From contig DAOQAK010000008.1 in the NCBI GenBank assembly GCA_035353855.1, forward strand, positions 16,038 through 80,037: 64,000 nucleotides of DNA, written 5' to 3'. Position 1 is the stretch's first letter, and each line of letters opens with the position of its first letter. This DNA is from Bacteroidales bacterium. Its GTDB lineage: Bacteria; Bacteroidota; Bacteroidia; Bacteroidales; CG2-30-32-10. The position numbers were made by a program, and so were the translations under genes. Below the pieces are notes generated by a model, which was given only the letters and a program-made list of their open reading frames with translations, was not told the DNA's origin and ran no database searches. This document shows, in pieces, positions 34,853 to 44,454 of this stretch.

Positions 34853-35683
34853 TTAAATAAAAAATTTAAGATAAAAATAAACAAAAGGCGCCGAAAGCAG
34901 AACCGCGTCAAACCTATCGAGTACTCCACCATGCCCAGGGAAAAAATTCCCTGAATCTTTAATGTTAAGGTTTCGCTTTAGCATTGACTCCACCAGGTCG
35001 CCAAATGTTCCGAAAATAATGATCAATATTGCTGTAATAATCCATTGTTGTGTTGTTAATGAAGAATAATTTAAAGATAATAATATAGCAAGTCCGATAC
35101 AAAATACAGCGCCTCCAATTAATCCTTCCCAGCTTTTTTTAGGTGATATGCGTTCAAATAAACGGTGCTTGCCAAGCCATATTCCTGTTAAGTAAGCAAA
35201 GGTATCGTAAGTCCACAATAGCAGGAAAAATCCTATCAGGATCACTTTATCAAATGAATTTTCATGGGTTACAATATGGGGAAGCGATATTAAAATGCTT
35301 AATGGTATTGCAATATATATCAAACCCGTAATGCACACTGAAATATTCTGAAATGCTTTTTCCGATTTCCTGTAAAGCTCGATAATAAATAAGATCAGGA
35401 TGTAAAGAAAAATAACAAAATAATATTTTTCTGCATGATCAATGTCTATCAACTCCGCATTCTTAAATACAGTGATCAGAAAGATACATAACCCGGTAAT
35501 AATGCCATGAATTTTTAATGGACGTATATAATTTTTTTCCTGGAGTGAATAAAATTCCCATAACCCGGCAACAGTAAATACTACAAAAACACCGGCAAAT
35601 AACATATAGTCGATTAGTATGGATCCGATCACTGCTATAACAAATATAGCCCCGGTTAGTGTTCGTTGCAATAAGTTGCTCAC
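34853..35683 (-). CDS. cdsA: Phosphatidate cytidylyltransferase
   Basis: A 276-residue multi-pass membrane enzyme that makes CDP-diacylglycerol. The CTP-transferase signature near the C-terminus reads SPKKSWEGLIGG followed by FGDLVESMLKRNLNIKDSG and FPGHGGVLDRFDAVL, all conserved. About eight hydrophobic segments. It is 5 bp upstream of psd and overlaps the DUF2007 gene by 4 bp. Confidence 0.95.
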   Translation of the reverse strand: MSNLLQRTLTGAIFVIAVIGSILIDYMLFAGVFVVFTVAGLWEFYSLQEKNYIRPLKIHGIITGLCIFLITVFKNAELIDIDHAEKYYFVIFLYILILFIIELYRKSEKAFQNISVCITGLIYIAIPLSILISLPHIVTHENSFDKVILIGFFLLLWTYDTFAYLTGIWLGKHRLFERISPKKSWEGLIGGAVFCIGLAILLSLNYSSLTTQQWIITAILIIIFGTFGDLVESMLKRNLNIKDSGNFFPGHGGVLDRFDAVLLSAPFVYFYLKFFI

Positions 35684-35877
35684 AGTTTATTTTTTATTAT
35701 GATTTGTTTAGCAAGTATCACATCGTTGGGATGAACATGAACTTCAATATCGCCAATGTGATATGCTGAATCTTGTTTATTCACAATTACACTATCAATA
35801 TTATTATCTAAAAGCACAGCCTGAACAATCTCTGCTTTATGAATTACTGCCGAACTGTAAATACAAACCCAGTTCAT
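35680..35877 (-). CDS. DUF2007-family small protein
   Basis: A 65-residue protein with the DUF2007 pattern: an N-terminal strand WVCIYSS, helix KAEIVQAVLLDNNIDS, then VIVNKQDSAYHIGDIEVHV and a final helix DVILAKQII. Such proteins have a PII-like fold and are thought to signal, but the function is unproven. It sits between the LUD gene and cdsA, overlapping the latter by 4 bp. Confidence 0.8.
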   Translation of the reverse strand: MNWVCIYSSAVIHKAEIVQAVLLDNNIDSVIVNKQDSAYHIGDIEVHVHPNDVILAKQIIIKNKL

Positions 35878-35891
35878 AATACTGATATTTT

Positions 35892-36545
35892 TTAGATTTG
35901 GTTATTTATTGAATCATCAACAAGGAAAACATATAATTCGCATGGTCCATGTGCACCCATTATAAGTGTTTTTTCAATATCGGCGGTACGGCTTGGACCG
36001 GTAATCATTGAAATCATCGAAGGCATTTTTTCATATTTGGTTTTTATCCCGTTCAAAGCTTGTTTTATATCGGGAACAATTTGTGATGTATATGCAAAAA
36101 CAATATGTACCGGGGGAAAAACAAATGAACGTCTACCGCATTGTTGTTTTGATGACACCATTATACTGCCCAGCCTGGAAATAAGAAATTCGCATGATGT
36201 AATTCCAACTTCAGTATCAATAAAATCTTCATCATCCGATAAAAAAGGAATATTATTTTCAGTAAGTATTTTGTTCACCTTATCTTCTTTACAAAAAATA
36301 TTTATCCAATGATTTTCTGTTATTAGCGCCTTTAGTGTTTCGGCAAGATCCTGTTCGGATTCGCAATAAACAAATTTTCCTGATGCTTTAATAAATTCTT
36401 CCGCAAATATGATATCCGGTGATTCATTCGTTTCTTTGTAAATATTTGAATCAAAATCAATATCAGGAAACGGATTCGGCATTTTATGAATCAATGCATT
36501 CCTTACTTTTTTTAATACCTTTTCTCTGGAAGTTGCTTCATCCAT
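35892..36545 (-). CDS. LUD-domain protein (LutC/YkgG-like)
   Basis: A 217-residue LUD-domain protein. LISRLGSIMVSSKQQCGRRSFVFPPVHIVFAYTSQIVPD and MITGPSRTADIEKTLIMGAHGPCEL are the family signatures. In other bacteria LutC works with LutA and LutB in lactate oxidation; here it is in the ftsH operon 1 bp after ftsH, apart from lutA, as in many Bacteroidetes. Its real role in this setting is unknown. Confidence 0.88.
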   Translation of the reverse strand: MDEATSREKVLKKVRNALIHKMPNPFPDIDFDSNIYKETNESPDIIFAEEFIKASGKFVYCESEQDLAETLKALITENHWINIFCKEDKVNKILTENNIPFLSDDEDFIDTEVGITSCEFLISRLGSIMVSSKQQCGRRSFVFPPVHIVFAYTSQIVPDIKQALNGIKTKYEKMPSMISMITGPSRTADIEKTLIMGAHGPCELYVFLVDDSINNQI

Positions 36546-36546
36546 T

Positions 36547-38670
36547 TTATGTGATATTATTTAAATTAGTATCGTTTGAAACTCCCAAATCATTAATGTT
36601 TTCAGGTGTTTTGTCTTCAATATCATCCGGGTTTGTTTTGTCTGGAATTTCAGTATTTTTTGTAACAGAATTTATTTCTTTATTTTCCTCGTCAAAATGT
36701 CTTTTCCCGAATATTTCTTCAAGGTCTTCTCTGAAAATTACTTCTTTTTCAAGTAACCTGCTGGCCAGTTTATTTAATTTGTCTTTATTTTCAGTAAGAA
36801 TTTCTTTCGCAGTATTATAAGCTTTTTCAATCAGATCTTTCAGTTCCTTATCAATCGTTTCTGCTGTAGCTTCGCTATATGGTTTAGTAAAAGAATATTC
36901 TGAAGCTCCTGTAGAATCATAATAACTAAGGTTGCCAATATTCTTATTTAACCCATAATATACAATCATTGCATAAGCCTGCTTGGTGATTTTTTCAAGG
37001 TCATTCAAAGCGCCTGTGGAAATTTTACCGAAAATAATTTCTTCGGCAGCTCTTCCTCCAAGTGTAGCAACAAGATCATCGAACATTTGTTCGAATGTGG
37101 TGATCTGTCTTTCTTCGGGTAAATACCATGCTGCTCCTAAAGCTTTACCGCGAGGAACTATTGTTACTTTGATGAGTGGGTTGGCATATTTTAACATCCA
37201 GCTTACAGAAGCATGTCCGGCTTCATGATAAGCAATAACTTTTTTCTCTTCAGGTGAAATTATTTTGCTGCGTTTTTCAAGCCCGCCAACGATCCTGTCG
37301 ATAGCATCAAGGAAATCTTGTTTTTCAATAGTTTTTTTATTATTCCTTGCAGCAATAAGAGCGGATTCATTACAAACATTGGCAATATCAGCGCCTGAGA
37401 ATCCGGGAGTTTGTTTTGCAAGAAAATCAGTATCTACAGTAATATCGAGTTTCAAAGGTTTAATGTGAACTTTGAAAATGGCTTTACGTTCTTCAAGATC
37501 AGGAAGCTCAAGATGAATCTGCCTGTCGAATCGCCCTGCACGCATTAATGCGCGGTCGAGTATATCAGCACGGTTTGTGGCGGCAAGAATAATTACCCCC
37601 ACATTGGTTCCGAAGCCATCCATCTCGGTCAATAATTGATTCAGCGTATTCTCTCTTTCATCGTTAGCGCCGGTAATCGCATTTTTGCCTCTTGCTCTTC
37701 CTATTGCATCAATCTCATCAATAAAAATAATACAGGGTGCTTTTTCTTTAGCCTGACGGAACAGATCACGTACACGTGAAGCGCCTACTCCTACAAACAT
37801 TTCAACAAAATCGGAACCGGATAACGAGAAGAATGGAACTTTGGCTTCGCCTGCAACAGCCTTAGCCAATAATGTTTTTCCTGTTCCCGGAGGACCAATT
37901 AGCAATGCTCCTTTAGGGATTTTTCCTCCGAGTTCGGTATATTTTTTAGGATTTTTAAGGAAATCAACAATTTCCATGATTTCCACTTTAGCTTCTGCAA
38001 GACCTGCAACATCATTGAAATTTATATTTACAGTGGTGTCCTTATCAAATAATTGTGCTTTTGATTTTCCTATATTAAAAATCTGACCGCCGCCACCACC
38101 GGCTCCTCCACCCATTCTTTTCATTATCCACATCCAGAAAATTACCAAAATTGCAATAGGTACCAGCCATCCCAGTAATTGTCCGCCCCAGTCGCTTTCT
38201 TTATCCCTGAGCACTTTTAAATCATCGAACTGTTTTTTGATAAATTGAATTTTTGCTTTTGGAACATTTAATGTGTCACTAAGTATCTTACTTTCTTCTT
38301 TAGTTAATTCATTAAAAAATGATTCATTAGAAACCTGGAAATAAAAATGAGGTCCTGCATTTAAACCTCCGCCAAGACTTTTGTTTATTTCTTCGTATTC
38401 TTTCTTTTTAAGACTGTCTTTTTTTATATAAACCCTGGCTTCTTCATTATTGATGATTAATAATTTTTCAACATCGCCTTTTGACAGCATTTTTACAAAA
38501 TCCGATAAATTGGTTTCTTTGGAAGAAGTATTCCATCCTCCCATGAACTGGAGTCCTAAAAATACTACAGCAAGAATTCCGTAAATCCAATAGAAACTAA
38601 AACCATTCTTTGGTTTTTTTATATTGGGATTGAATTTTTTATTTGGGTTTTGATTTTTATTTTCATCCAT
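36547..38670 (-). CDS. ftsH: ATP-dependent zinc metalloprotease FtsH
   Basis: A 707-residue membrane AAA+ protease that degrades damaged membrane and regulatory proteins. Two membrane segments (about 28-45 and 165-185) flank a periplasmic domain, then Walker A GPPGTGKTLLAKAVAGEA, Walker B IIFIDEIDAIG, SRH with DRALMRAGRFDRQI, and the zinc site HEAGH. A Gly-rich stretch (MGGGAGGGGG) follows the second membrane segment. The C-terminus has an acidic/Asn-rich extension of ~55 residues. It is in the operon after rsfS. Confidence 0.97.
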   Translation of the reverse strand: MDENKNQNPNKKFNPNIKKPKNGFSFYWIYGILAVVFLGLQFMGGWNTSSKETNLSDFVKMLSKGDVEKLLIINNEEARVYIKKDSLKKKEYEEINKSLGGGLNAGPHFYFQVSNESFFNELTKEESKILSDTLNVPKAKIQFIKKQFDDLKVLRDKESDWGGQLLGWLVPIAILVIFWMWIMKRMGGGAGGGGGQIFNIGKSKAQLFDKDTTVNINFNDVAGLAEAKVEIMEIVDFLKNPKKYTELGGKIPKGALLIGPPGTGKTLLAKAVAGEAKVPFFSLSGSDFVEMFVGVGASRVRDLFRQAKEKAPCIIFIDEIDAIGRARGKNAITGANDERENTLNQLLTEMDGFGTNVGVIILAATNRADILDRALMRAGRFDRQIHLELPDLEERKAIFKVHIKPLKLDITVDTDFLAKQTPGFSGADIANVCNESALIAARNNKKTIEKQDFLDAIDRIVGGLEKRSKIISPEEKKVIAYHEAGHASVSWMLKYANPLIKVTIVPRGKALGAAWYLPEERQITTFEQMFDDLVATLGGRAAEEIIFGKISTGALNDLEKITKQAYAMIVYYGLNKNIGNLSYYDSTGASEYSFTKPYSEATAETIDKELKDLIEKAYNTAKEILTENKDKLNKLASRLLEKEVIFREDLEEIFGKRHFDEENKEINSVTKNTEIPDKTNPDDIEDKTPENINDLGVSNDTNLNNIT

Positions 38671-38690
38671 TTTTTTGAACTCCCTAAATG

Positions 38691-39068
38691 TTATTCTGAT
38701 TTAATATTTATTACTTCTGCATCAGCCCAAAGGCTTTCTATTTGATAAAAACTTCTGAATTTTTCCTGGAAAATATGAACGACTACATCTACATAATCAA
38801 GAAGTATCCATTCTGCATTTTGAAAACCTTCCCTGTGCCAGGGTTTTAATCCTGTTGTTTCCCTTACCTCGCGTTCTATTGATTCGGCAATAGCTTCTAC
38901 CTGTGTTGAAGATGTTCCATGACAGACAATAAAATAATCGCTAACCGCATTGTGTATGTTCTTCAGGTTCATACTAACGATATTCTTCCCTTTTTTTTCC
39001 TGTATTCCTTTTATCACTATTTCTGATAATGAATCTGAAATATTTGTTTTCTTTTTCCTTTTTGCCAT
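38691..39068 (-). CDS. rsfS: Ribosomal silencing factor RsfS
   Basis: A 125-residue member of the Iojap/RsfS family that binds ribosomal protein L14 and blocks subunit joining in starvation. DYFIVCHGTSSTQVEAIAES, then GLKPWHREGFQNAEWILLDY and DVVVHIFQEKFRSFYQIESL are the family signature, full length. It is the first gene of the ftsH-cdsA-psd operon. Confidence 0.95.
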   Translation of the reverse strand: MAKRKKKTNISDSLSEIVIKGIQEKKGKNIVSMNLKNIHNAVSDYFIVCHGTSSTQVEAIAESIEREVRETTGLKPWHREGFQNAEWILLDYVDVVVHIFQEKFRSFYQIESLWADAEVINIKSE

Positions 39069-39076
39069 TCAATAGT

Positions 39077-39085
39077 TAAATTTGC
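39077..39085 (+). promoter_or_regulatory. -7 box of birA
   Basis: TAAATTTGC is an exact -7 element on the plus strand; transcription would start near 39089 and the leader to the ATG at 39157 is about 68 nt. Confidence 0.55.
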
Positions 39086-39091
39086 AGTTGA

Positions 39092-39099
39092 CAAAGATA
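39092..39099 (-). promoter_or_regulatory. -7 box of the rsfS-ftsH operon
   Basis: Minus-strand TATCTTTG matches TAnnTTTG; transcription would start near 39087 with a ~19-nt leader. It overlaps the start region of the divergent birA transcript. Confidence 0.5.
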
Positions 39100-39156
39100 A
39101 TCATTTTGTAAAAACACTCACTTACTGATTGCTAACCTCAAGATTAAATCCAGATA

Positions 39157-39903
39157 ATGATAGGGAAAAATATTATAAGATTAACAGAAACTGCTTCTAC
39201 CAACACTTATGCCGCAACCTTGCTGATGGCAGAAAAACCTGTAAATGGAACACTTATATTCACAACATCTCAAACCAACGGGCGTGGACAACAAAATAAT
39301 ACCTGGGAAAGCGAAAGTGGAAAAAACCTGGCGGTCAGTGTTATACTTTATCCTGATTTTATAAAACCTTCGGAACAATTTATTTTAAACAAAATTATTT
39401 CTTTGGCAGTTCTTGATTTTGTAAGAAAAAATATTCCTGTCAGTATGTCACCTAAAATTAAATGGCCTAATGACATTTATGTCGGAGAAAAAAAAATTGC
39501 AGGAATTTTAATTGAGAATTCAATTTCTGGAAACCGCATCGAATACGTAATTGCAGGAATAGGAATTAATATCAACCAGGAAAAATTCAGTAAAAATATT
39601 CCTAATCCTGTTTCATTAAAATTAGTTTCAGGTAAAGAGTTCATTATCGGGAATTGCTTAGATGAACTTTGCGAATCATTAAATGCAAGGTATATGCAAT
39701 TGTGCAGAAATGATTGCGAATTGCTGAATTCAGAATACCTGAATAATCTTTATCGTTATAATCTTTATTCAAAATATAAAGTTGAAGATTCTTTTTTATT
39801 CGCAAAAATTGTCAGTGTTTCAGAATTTGGTAAATTGCAGCTTGAAAATAAAGAAGGCAAAATTTTTGAATTTGCTTTTAAAGAAATAGAATACGTTATA
39901 TAA
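39157..39903 (+). CDS. birA: Biotin-[acetyl-CoA-carboxylase] ligase
   Basis: A 248-residue biotin protein ligase. TSQTNGRGQQNNTWESESG is the biotinyl-AMP loop, followed by IKWPNDIYVGEKKIAGILIE and IAGIGININQ. There is no N-terminal DNA-binding domain, so it is a class I ligase and not a repressor. It is followed after 11 bp by an unknown gene. Confidence 0.95.
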   Translation: MIGKNIIRLTETASTNTYAATLLMAEKPVNGTLIFTTSQTNGRGQQNNTWESESGKNLAVSVILYPDFIKPSEQFILNKIISLAVLDFVRKNIPVSMSPKIKWPNDIYVGEKKIAGILIENSISGNRIEYVIAGIGININQEKFSKNIPNPVSLKLVSGKEFIIGNCLDELCESLNARYMQLCRNDCELLNSEYLNNLYRYNLYSKYKVEDSFLFAKIVSVSEFGKLQLENKEGKIFEFAFKEIEYVI

Positions 39904-39914
39904 AAATAATAAAT

Positions 39915-40403
39915 ATGAACTTAATGATTGTAATTTTCAGTGCAATGCTAAAAGTATTACCCGGCGATTTTACTATAAATTATAATTTTGTATCAGGTAC
40001 CATTGGCCCGCCAAATAGTTATAAATATTCTGTAACAATTGATGCTAAAGGCAAAGGAGTGATTACATTTACTCCAAACCAAGTTTTTGATACGGTATGG
40101 ACAGAAAAATTTAATGTTCCGCGAAAAGAAATAAAAAAGTTTGCAAAGCAGCTTAAAACTTCCGGATTTTATGAAAACAGCTGGGCTAAAAAAGATAAAT
40201 ATCCAGTTGGTGGTAGTGTTGAATACCTTGAAATTACTGCTAATGGAAAGAAATATACAATCCCTACCTTTCCTGTTGATAAAGGAAATGCAGAAACCGT
40301 ACTGAAATCAGTTAAATCATTTATTCCTCAAAATTTATTGGATTCGCTTATTGCCAAGAAAGAAAAGGCTATTGAAGAGTATATTAAATCAAAAGAACAA
40401 TAA
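39915..40403 (+). CDS. Unknown protein with N-terminal hydrophobic segment
   Basis: A 162-residue protein whose first ~15 residues are hydrophobic (a weak signal peptide or anchor) and whose middle resembles small all-beta domains: YKYSVTIDAKGKGVITFTPN, YLEITANGKKYTIPTFPVD. The last 20 residues form a Lys/Glu helix. I do not recognise a family. It starts 11 bp after birA on the same strand and may be cotranscribed. Confidence 0.55.
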   Translation: MNLMIVIFSAMLKVLPGDFTINYNFVSGTIGPPNSYKYSVTIDAKGKGVITFTPNQVFDTVWTEKFNVPRKEIKKFAKQLKTSGFYENSWAKKDKYPVGGSVEYLEITANGKKYTIPTFPVDKGNAETVLKSVKSFIPQNLLDSLIAKKEKAIEEYIKSKEQ

Positions 40404-40561
40404 ACGATTTTTAAAAGGCAAAAGACATAAGTTATAAGGGATAAGAAAGTTCAGGAATTAAAATACTAGATGTATTCTGTGAAAATCTGAATTCGCCTGA
40501 GTGAATCTATGCTAAAATTGAAATGATAAATGTTGAATGATTAATTTTAAATGGGAAAGTA

Positions 40562-41458
40562 TTAAATAAATTTCCAAATATCTTCTATCAAAAGATTATC
40601 AAAAGTTTTAATATGATCCTTTAAAATATTTTCGGTTTTCATATTTGGGCGGATGTCGCAATAATAAACACCATCTAGCGGGTTTAATTTGACAGTATAT
40701 CCTTTAAAATGTCCAGGCAGAAATGTAGAATTGATACCATATTCATTTTCTTTTTTTGTATTTTTCCTCTGTACATCATTTAAAAAAATGGCAATATGCG
40801 GAGTTCTTTTTTCGGTTAATTTATTGTAAAGGAATTTATCTATAAAGATTTTGTCTATCCTGTCTTTACTTGAAGTCTTAATTGATCCAATAACTTTTAT
40901 ATCATTATCCTTTTCAATGAAAAGATCATGTTGATAACTCATGTCAAATAATCTTTGACCATCAACCATAACAGGTACCTGCATTACGCCTGCTTTACAT
41001 TCAATTCCGATTTCGTGAATTATTAAACGAACAAAATGTTCAAACAAATCACCATTAAGTTTTCTTGCTGTATTTGATTGTCCGGCAGGTAAACCGTCTA
41101 AAGCAGAACCAATAGATTGTTGGATGGTATATGTTGCATTATTAATGATTTCTCTAATGGAATTATCAGGTTTCTCAAGTGTTTTGATATTCTTCAGGAT
41201 TTTAATATACTCGACAGATGCTTTTGAAAATGTTTTGAGATCATACATCAGCGAAGAATTTATCGGTCTTGTAATTTGAAAATTCCCTGCTTTTTTGTAT
41301 TGATAAAATTGATAATGATTTTCGTTTTGAGAAACAATTATAGCTTGTAAATTATCAGAAATAAAATTCAAATATTCATTGCAAAAATTGATATAAGCAT
41401 TAAGATCATTGAAATTATGTTTATCCTTAGCTTTGTTAACCAATTGCTTTAATGTCAT
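40562..41458 (-). CDS. Putative type II restriction endonuclease
   Basis: A 298-residue protein overlapping the upstream methyltransferase gene by 4 bp (ATGA), the usual layout of a type II system. A PD-(D/E)XK-like site can be seen: Asp178 in QHDLFIE, then Ser192-Ile-Lys194 in GSIKTS, and an acidic Asp207 13 residues later. Ser in place of the usual acid with a later acidic helix is known in Cfr10I/Bse634I-type enzymes, but matching it to them is inference. The recognition site cannot be read. A solitary MTase with an unrelated partner is the alternative. Confidence 0.62.
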   Translation of the reverse strand: MTLKQLVNKAKDKHNFNDLNAYINFCNEYLNFISDNLQAIIVSQNENHYQFYQYKKAGNFQITRPINSSLMYDLKTFSKASVEYIKILKNIKTLEKPDNSIREIINNATYTIQQSIGSALDGLPAGQSNTARKLNGDLFEHFVRLIIHEIGIECKAGVMQVPVMVDGQRLFDMSYQHDLFIEKDNDIKVIGSIKTSSKDRIDKIFIDKFLYNKLTEKRTPHIAIFLNDVQRKNTKKENEYGINSTFLPGHFKGYTVKLNPLDGVYYCDIRPNMKTENILKDHIKTFDNLLIEDIWKFI

Positions 41459-42417
41459 CTTATAGAACTCCTTCTTTTTAAATTTTCAAAATCATATTTT
41501 AACCATTTTTCAATTGACCAACTTTCAACTGTTTCAATACGGGTTATAGTCCATTCTAAAAATTCAGGGGATAAATCGCAGGCTAACCATTTTCTTTGAA
41601 GTTGTTCGGAACAAACAGGAGTAGTACCTGAACCACAAAAAGGATCTAAAACTAAGTCGCCGATATTGGAAGAAGCAAGGATTATTTTTCTTAAAAGCTC
41701 TTCAGGTTTTTGAGTAGGATGAGGAGTTTTTTCATGCATACCATTACAAGTAGTTGGAATTTCTATAACATCTTTTGGTTTTGCGCCTAATGGATTTGGT
41801 TCCCAAATATGTTCTGAATTTTTCCCATTACCATATTGACTTGTTTCTGCCTGCGGATGACTTGGGTACTTTAAAGTATGTTCACCGTAAGGGATTCGAA
41901 TATCATCAATATTTAATTTAAAGTTTTTTGATTTCCTGAAATGTAAAATGCTTTCATGACTTCTGCCCCAATCATTACCTAAATTAGCTTTATTTTTATA
42001 ATGCCAAACAATCCAACGACAGGATTTAAAATATTTAGATGCAGGATGTTTTAAATCAGCTAATATTTCTGAGAAACCGCATACATAAAGAGTTCCAGTT
42101 GGTTTTAAAATTCTTGAAGCCTGTTCTATCCATAGCATTGACCATTTTATATATTCTTCCTGACTTTCAAAACTGTCCCAATCGGCTTTTTTAATATTAT
42201 ATGGTGGGTCAGCAAATATTAAATCAACACTTTCACTCTTTAAAGATTTAAGCCATTCGATGCAGTTTCCATTGTATAAGAATCCGTTTGGATGCTTATA
42301 AAAAACAACAGGGTTATCTTCGCTTTTATTTATCTCTATATTAAGTTTTTCCCCTTTTAATTGTAATTGTCCAAAAAATGTTGGCAGTTCTTTATTTCTC
42401 GCTAAATTAGGTCTCAT
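41455..42417 (-). CDS. DNA methyltransferase (N6-adenine or N4-cytosine), beta class
   Basis: A 320-residue MTase. DPPY at residues 70-73 (catalytic motif IV) comes before FCGSGTTP near residue 260 (SAM-binding motif I), which defines the beta class; the region between is the target-recognition domain. HPTQKPEELLRKII is motif X. It methylates adenine or N4 of cytosine, and the class alone does not decide which. A -7 box at 42438-42445 and an ATGA overlap with the endonuclease gene make the two a restriction-modification unit. Confidence 0.9.
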   Translation of the reverse strand: MRPNLARNKELPTFFGQLQLKGEKLNIEINKSEDNPVVFYKHPNGFLYNGNCIEWLKSLKSESVDLIFADPPYNIKKADWDSFESQEEYIKWSMLWIEQASRILKPTGTLYVCGFSEILADLKHPASKYFKSCRWIVWHYKNKANLGNDWGRSHESILHFRKSKNFKLNIDDIRIPYGEHTLKYPSHPQAETSQYGNGKNSEHIWEPNPLGAKPKDVIEIPTTCNGMHEKTPHPTQKPEELLRKIILASSNIGDLVLDPFCGSGTTPVCSEQLQRKWLACDLSPEFLEWTITRIETVESWSIEKWLKYDFENLKRRSSIR

Positions 42418-42437
42418 TAGTTGTAATATATATCCCC

Positions 42438-42445
42438 CAAATTTA
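42438..42445 (-). promoter_or_regulatory. -7 box of the restriction-modification operon
   Basis: Minus-strand TAAATTTG matches the -7 element; start near 42433, leader about 16 nt to the ATG at 42417. Confidence 0.5.
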
Positions 42446-42529
42446 AAACATTTTTTCTAACATTCTAAAATTTGTTATGGTTATAATTTTTTTTCGATAA
42501 TAATTATTTATTAATAACGAAACGTTAAA

Positions 42530-44398
42530 CTATCCTGCGATCTTACTACTCAATTCAAGCCACCTGTCGGTTTTGGTTTCTATCAGAGAAATAATTTCTT
42601 CGTGGCGTTTTGATAATTCAACTATTTGCTGACTTTCCAGTTTGCCTGATGCAAAGGCCTCTTCAATTTCTGATTTTTCTTTTTCTAAATTTTCAATTTC
42701 CAGTTCAAGTGCTTCAAATTCCTTTTGTTCTTTGTAAGTAAGTTTAATTGGTTTTTCTTTAACCGGTTTTTCTTTTTTTTGCTGTTCGGGTTTTATTGAA
42801 TTTACTTTTTCCTGTTCTTCAATTCTTTCTTTGTATTCAAGATATTGTGTATAGTTGCCCGGGAAATCGCGTACGACAGAATTTTCTTCGAAAACAAAAA
42901 GATGTTCTGCAATTTTATCCATGAAAAACCGGTCGTGTGAAACAATTACGATGCACCCATTAAAATTTTTAAGATATTCTTCAAGTACATTTAATGTAAT
43001 AATATCAAGGTCGTTGGTGGGTTCATCCAGAATTAAAAAATTCGGATTTTTCATCAGTACCGTCATAAGGTACAACCGACGGCGTTCTCCGCCGCTAAGC
43101 TTTCCAACAGGTGTGTACTGCATTTCGGGGGTAAACAAAAAATGTTGCAAAAATCCCGATACAGAAATGTTGCACCCGTTACTCATTTTAACTACTTCTG
43201 CAACATCTTTTGCAATATCAATAACCCGCTGATCTTCTTTAAAAGTAATCCCTTCCTGTTTGTAATACCCCATGGATACGGTTTCGCCTACATCAATAGT
43301 TCCTGAATCGGGAGGAATTAATCCGGCAATGATATTAAGTAAAGTGGTTTTTCCGCATCCATTTCTTCCAACAATACCAATACGTTCATTGCGTTTGAAT
43401 GTATATTCAAAATTTTCGAGAAGGTCGATGCCTTCAAATTTTTTACTGATATAATTTATTTCAAGAATTTTTTTACCAAGCCTGGTACCTTGCAGGTCAA
43501 GATGCATATTTCTTTCCGTTCTTTTTCCTGAAGCAATTTCTTTAATATCGTAAAATGAATCGATGCGGCTTTTCGATTTTGTAGTTCTTGCCTTTGGCAT
43601 ACGGCGCATCCATTCGAGTTCTGTACGTAAAATATTTTGTGCTTTTTCAATTACGGTATTTTCAAATTGTATGCGTTCGTCGCGTTTCTCAAGGAAATAT
43701 GAATAATTTCCCTTATGACGAAAAAGTTTTCCATCATCAATTTCAATGATGTCGTTACAAACCCTGTCGAGGAAATAACGGTCGTGAGTAACCATCAGCA
43801 AAGTACTTTTGCATCGCTGTAAATATTTTTCAAGCCAGATGATCATTTCCAGGTCAAGATGGTTTGTAGGTTCATCAAGAATAAGAAGATCGGGCTCGCT
43901 GATTAACGCATTGGCTAAAGCAAGGCGCTTTTTCTGACCGCCCGATAATTCAAATATTTTTTGCTTAAGGTTAGTAATATTTAGTTGGCCAAGGATTTGT
44001 TTTATCTGCGTTTCATAATCCCAGGCTTTATTTATTTCCATGGCATCGGTAGCATCGGCAATCATCTTGCTGTCGCCCGAAACCAAAGCTGCTTCATAAT
44101 TTTTTATAATATTGATTATCGATTTTGATGAAGCAAAAACTCCTTCGAGCACACTAAGCGATTCGTTGAATTCCGGGTTCTGGTCAAGGTAAGTAAATGA
44201 AATATCATTACGGAAAACAATACTTCCGGTATCTTTTGATTCAAGCCCTGCAATAATTTTTAGCATGGTTGATTTCCCGGTGCCATTTCGGGCAATCAGC
44301 GCTATCTTTTGGTCTTTGTGTACTCCGAAAGAAATATTCTTGAACAATAATTTTTCTCCAAATGATTTGGAAATATTTTCAACCTGCAGATAAATCAT
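42530..44398 (-). CDS. ABC-F family ATPase (Uup-like)
   Basis: A 622-residue cytosolic ATPase with two ABC domains. Walker A motifs are ARNGTGKST and GRNGCGKTT; signatures are LSGGQKKRLALANAL and LSGGERRRLYLM; Walker B DLLILDEPTNHLD and NFLILDEPTNDLD. There are no membrane segments, and the last ~85 residues form a charged coiled coil as in Uup. ABC-F proteins act at the ribosome or on DNA precision. Confidence 0.93.
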   Translation of the reverse strand: MIYLQVENISKSFGEKLLFKNISFGVHKDQKIALIARNGTGKSTMLKIIAGLESKDTGSIVFRNDISFTYLDQNPEFNESLSVLEGVFASSKSIINIIKNYEAALVSGDSKMIADATDAMEINKAWDYETQIKQILGQLNITNLKQKIFELSGGQKKRLALANALISEPDLLILDEPTNHLDLEMIIWLEKYLQRCKSTLLMVTHDRYFLDRVCNDIIEIDDGKLFRHKGNYSYFLEKRDERIQFENTVIEKAQNILRTELEWMRRMPKARTTKSKSRIDSFYDIKEIASGKRTERNMHLDLQGTRLGKKILEINYISKKFEGIDLLENFEYTFKRNERIGIVGRNGCGKTTLLNIIAGLIPPDSGTIDVGETVSMGYYKQEGITFKEDQRVIDIAKDVAEVVKMSNGCNISVSGFLQHFLFTPEMQYTPVGKLSGGERRRLYLMTVLMKNPNFLILDEPTNDLDIITLNVLEEYLKNFNGCIVIVSHDRFFMDKIAEHLFVFEENSVVRDFPGNYTQYLEYKERIEEQEKVNSIKPEQQKKEKPVKEKPIKLTYKEQKEFEALELEIENLEKEKSEIEEAFASGKLESQQIVELSKRHEEIISLIETKTDRWLELSSKIAG

Positions 44399-44454
44399 TG
44401 GAGTTTACTATTAATAAGAAAAATAAATGCAAACGAATAATAAGAAAGTGAAAA

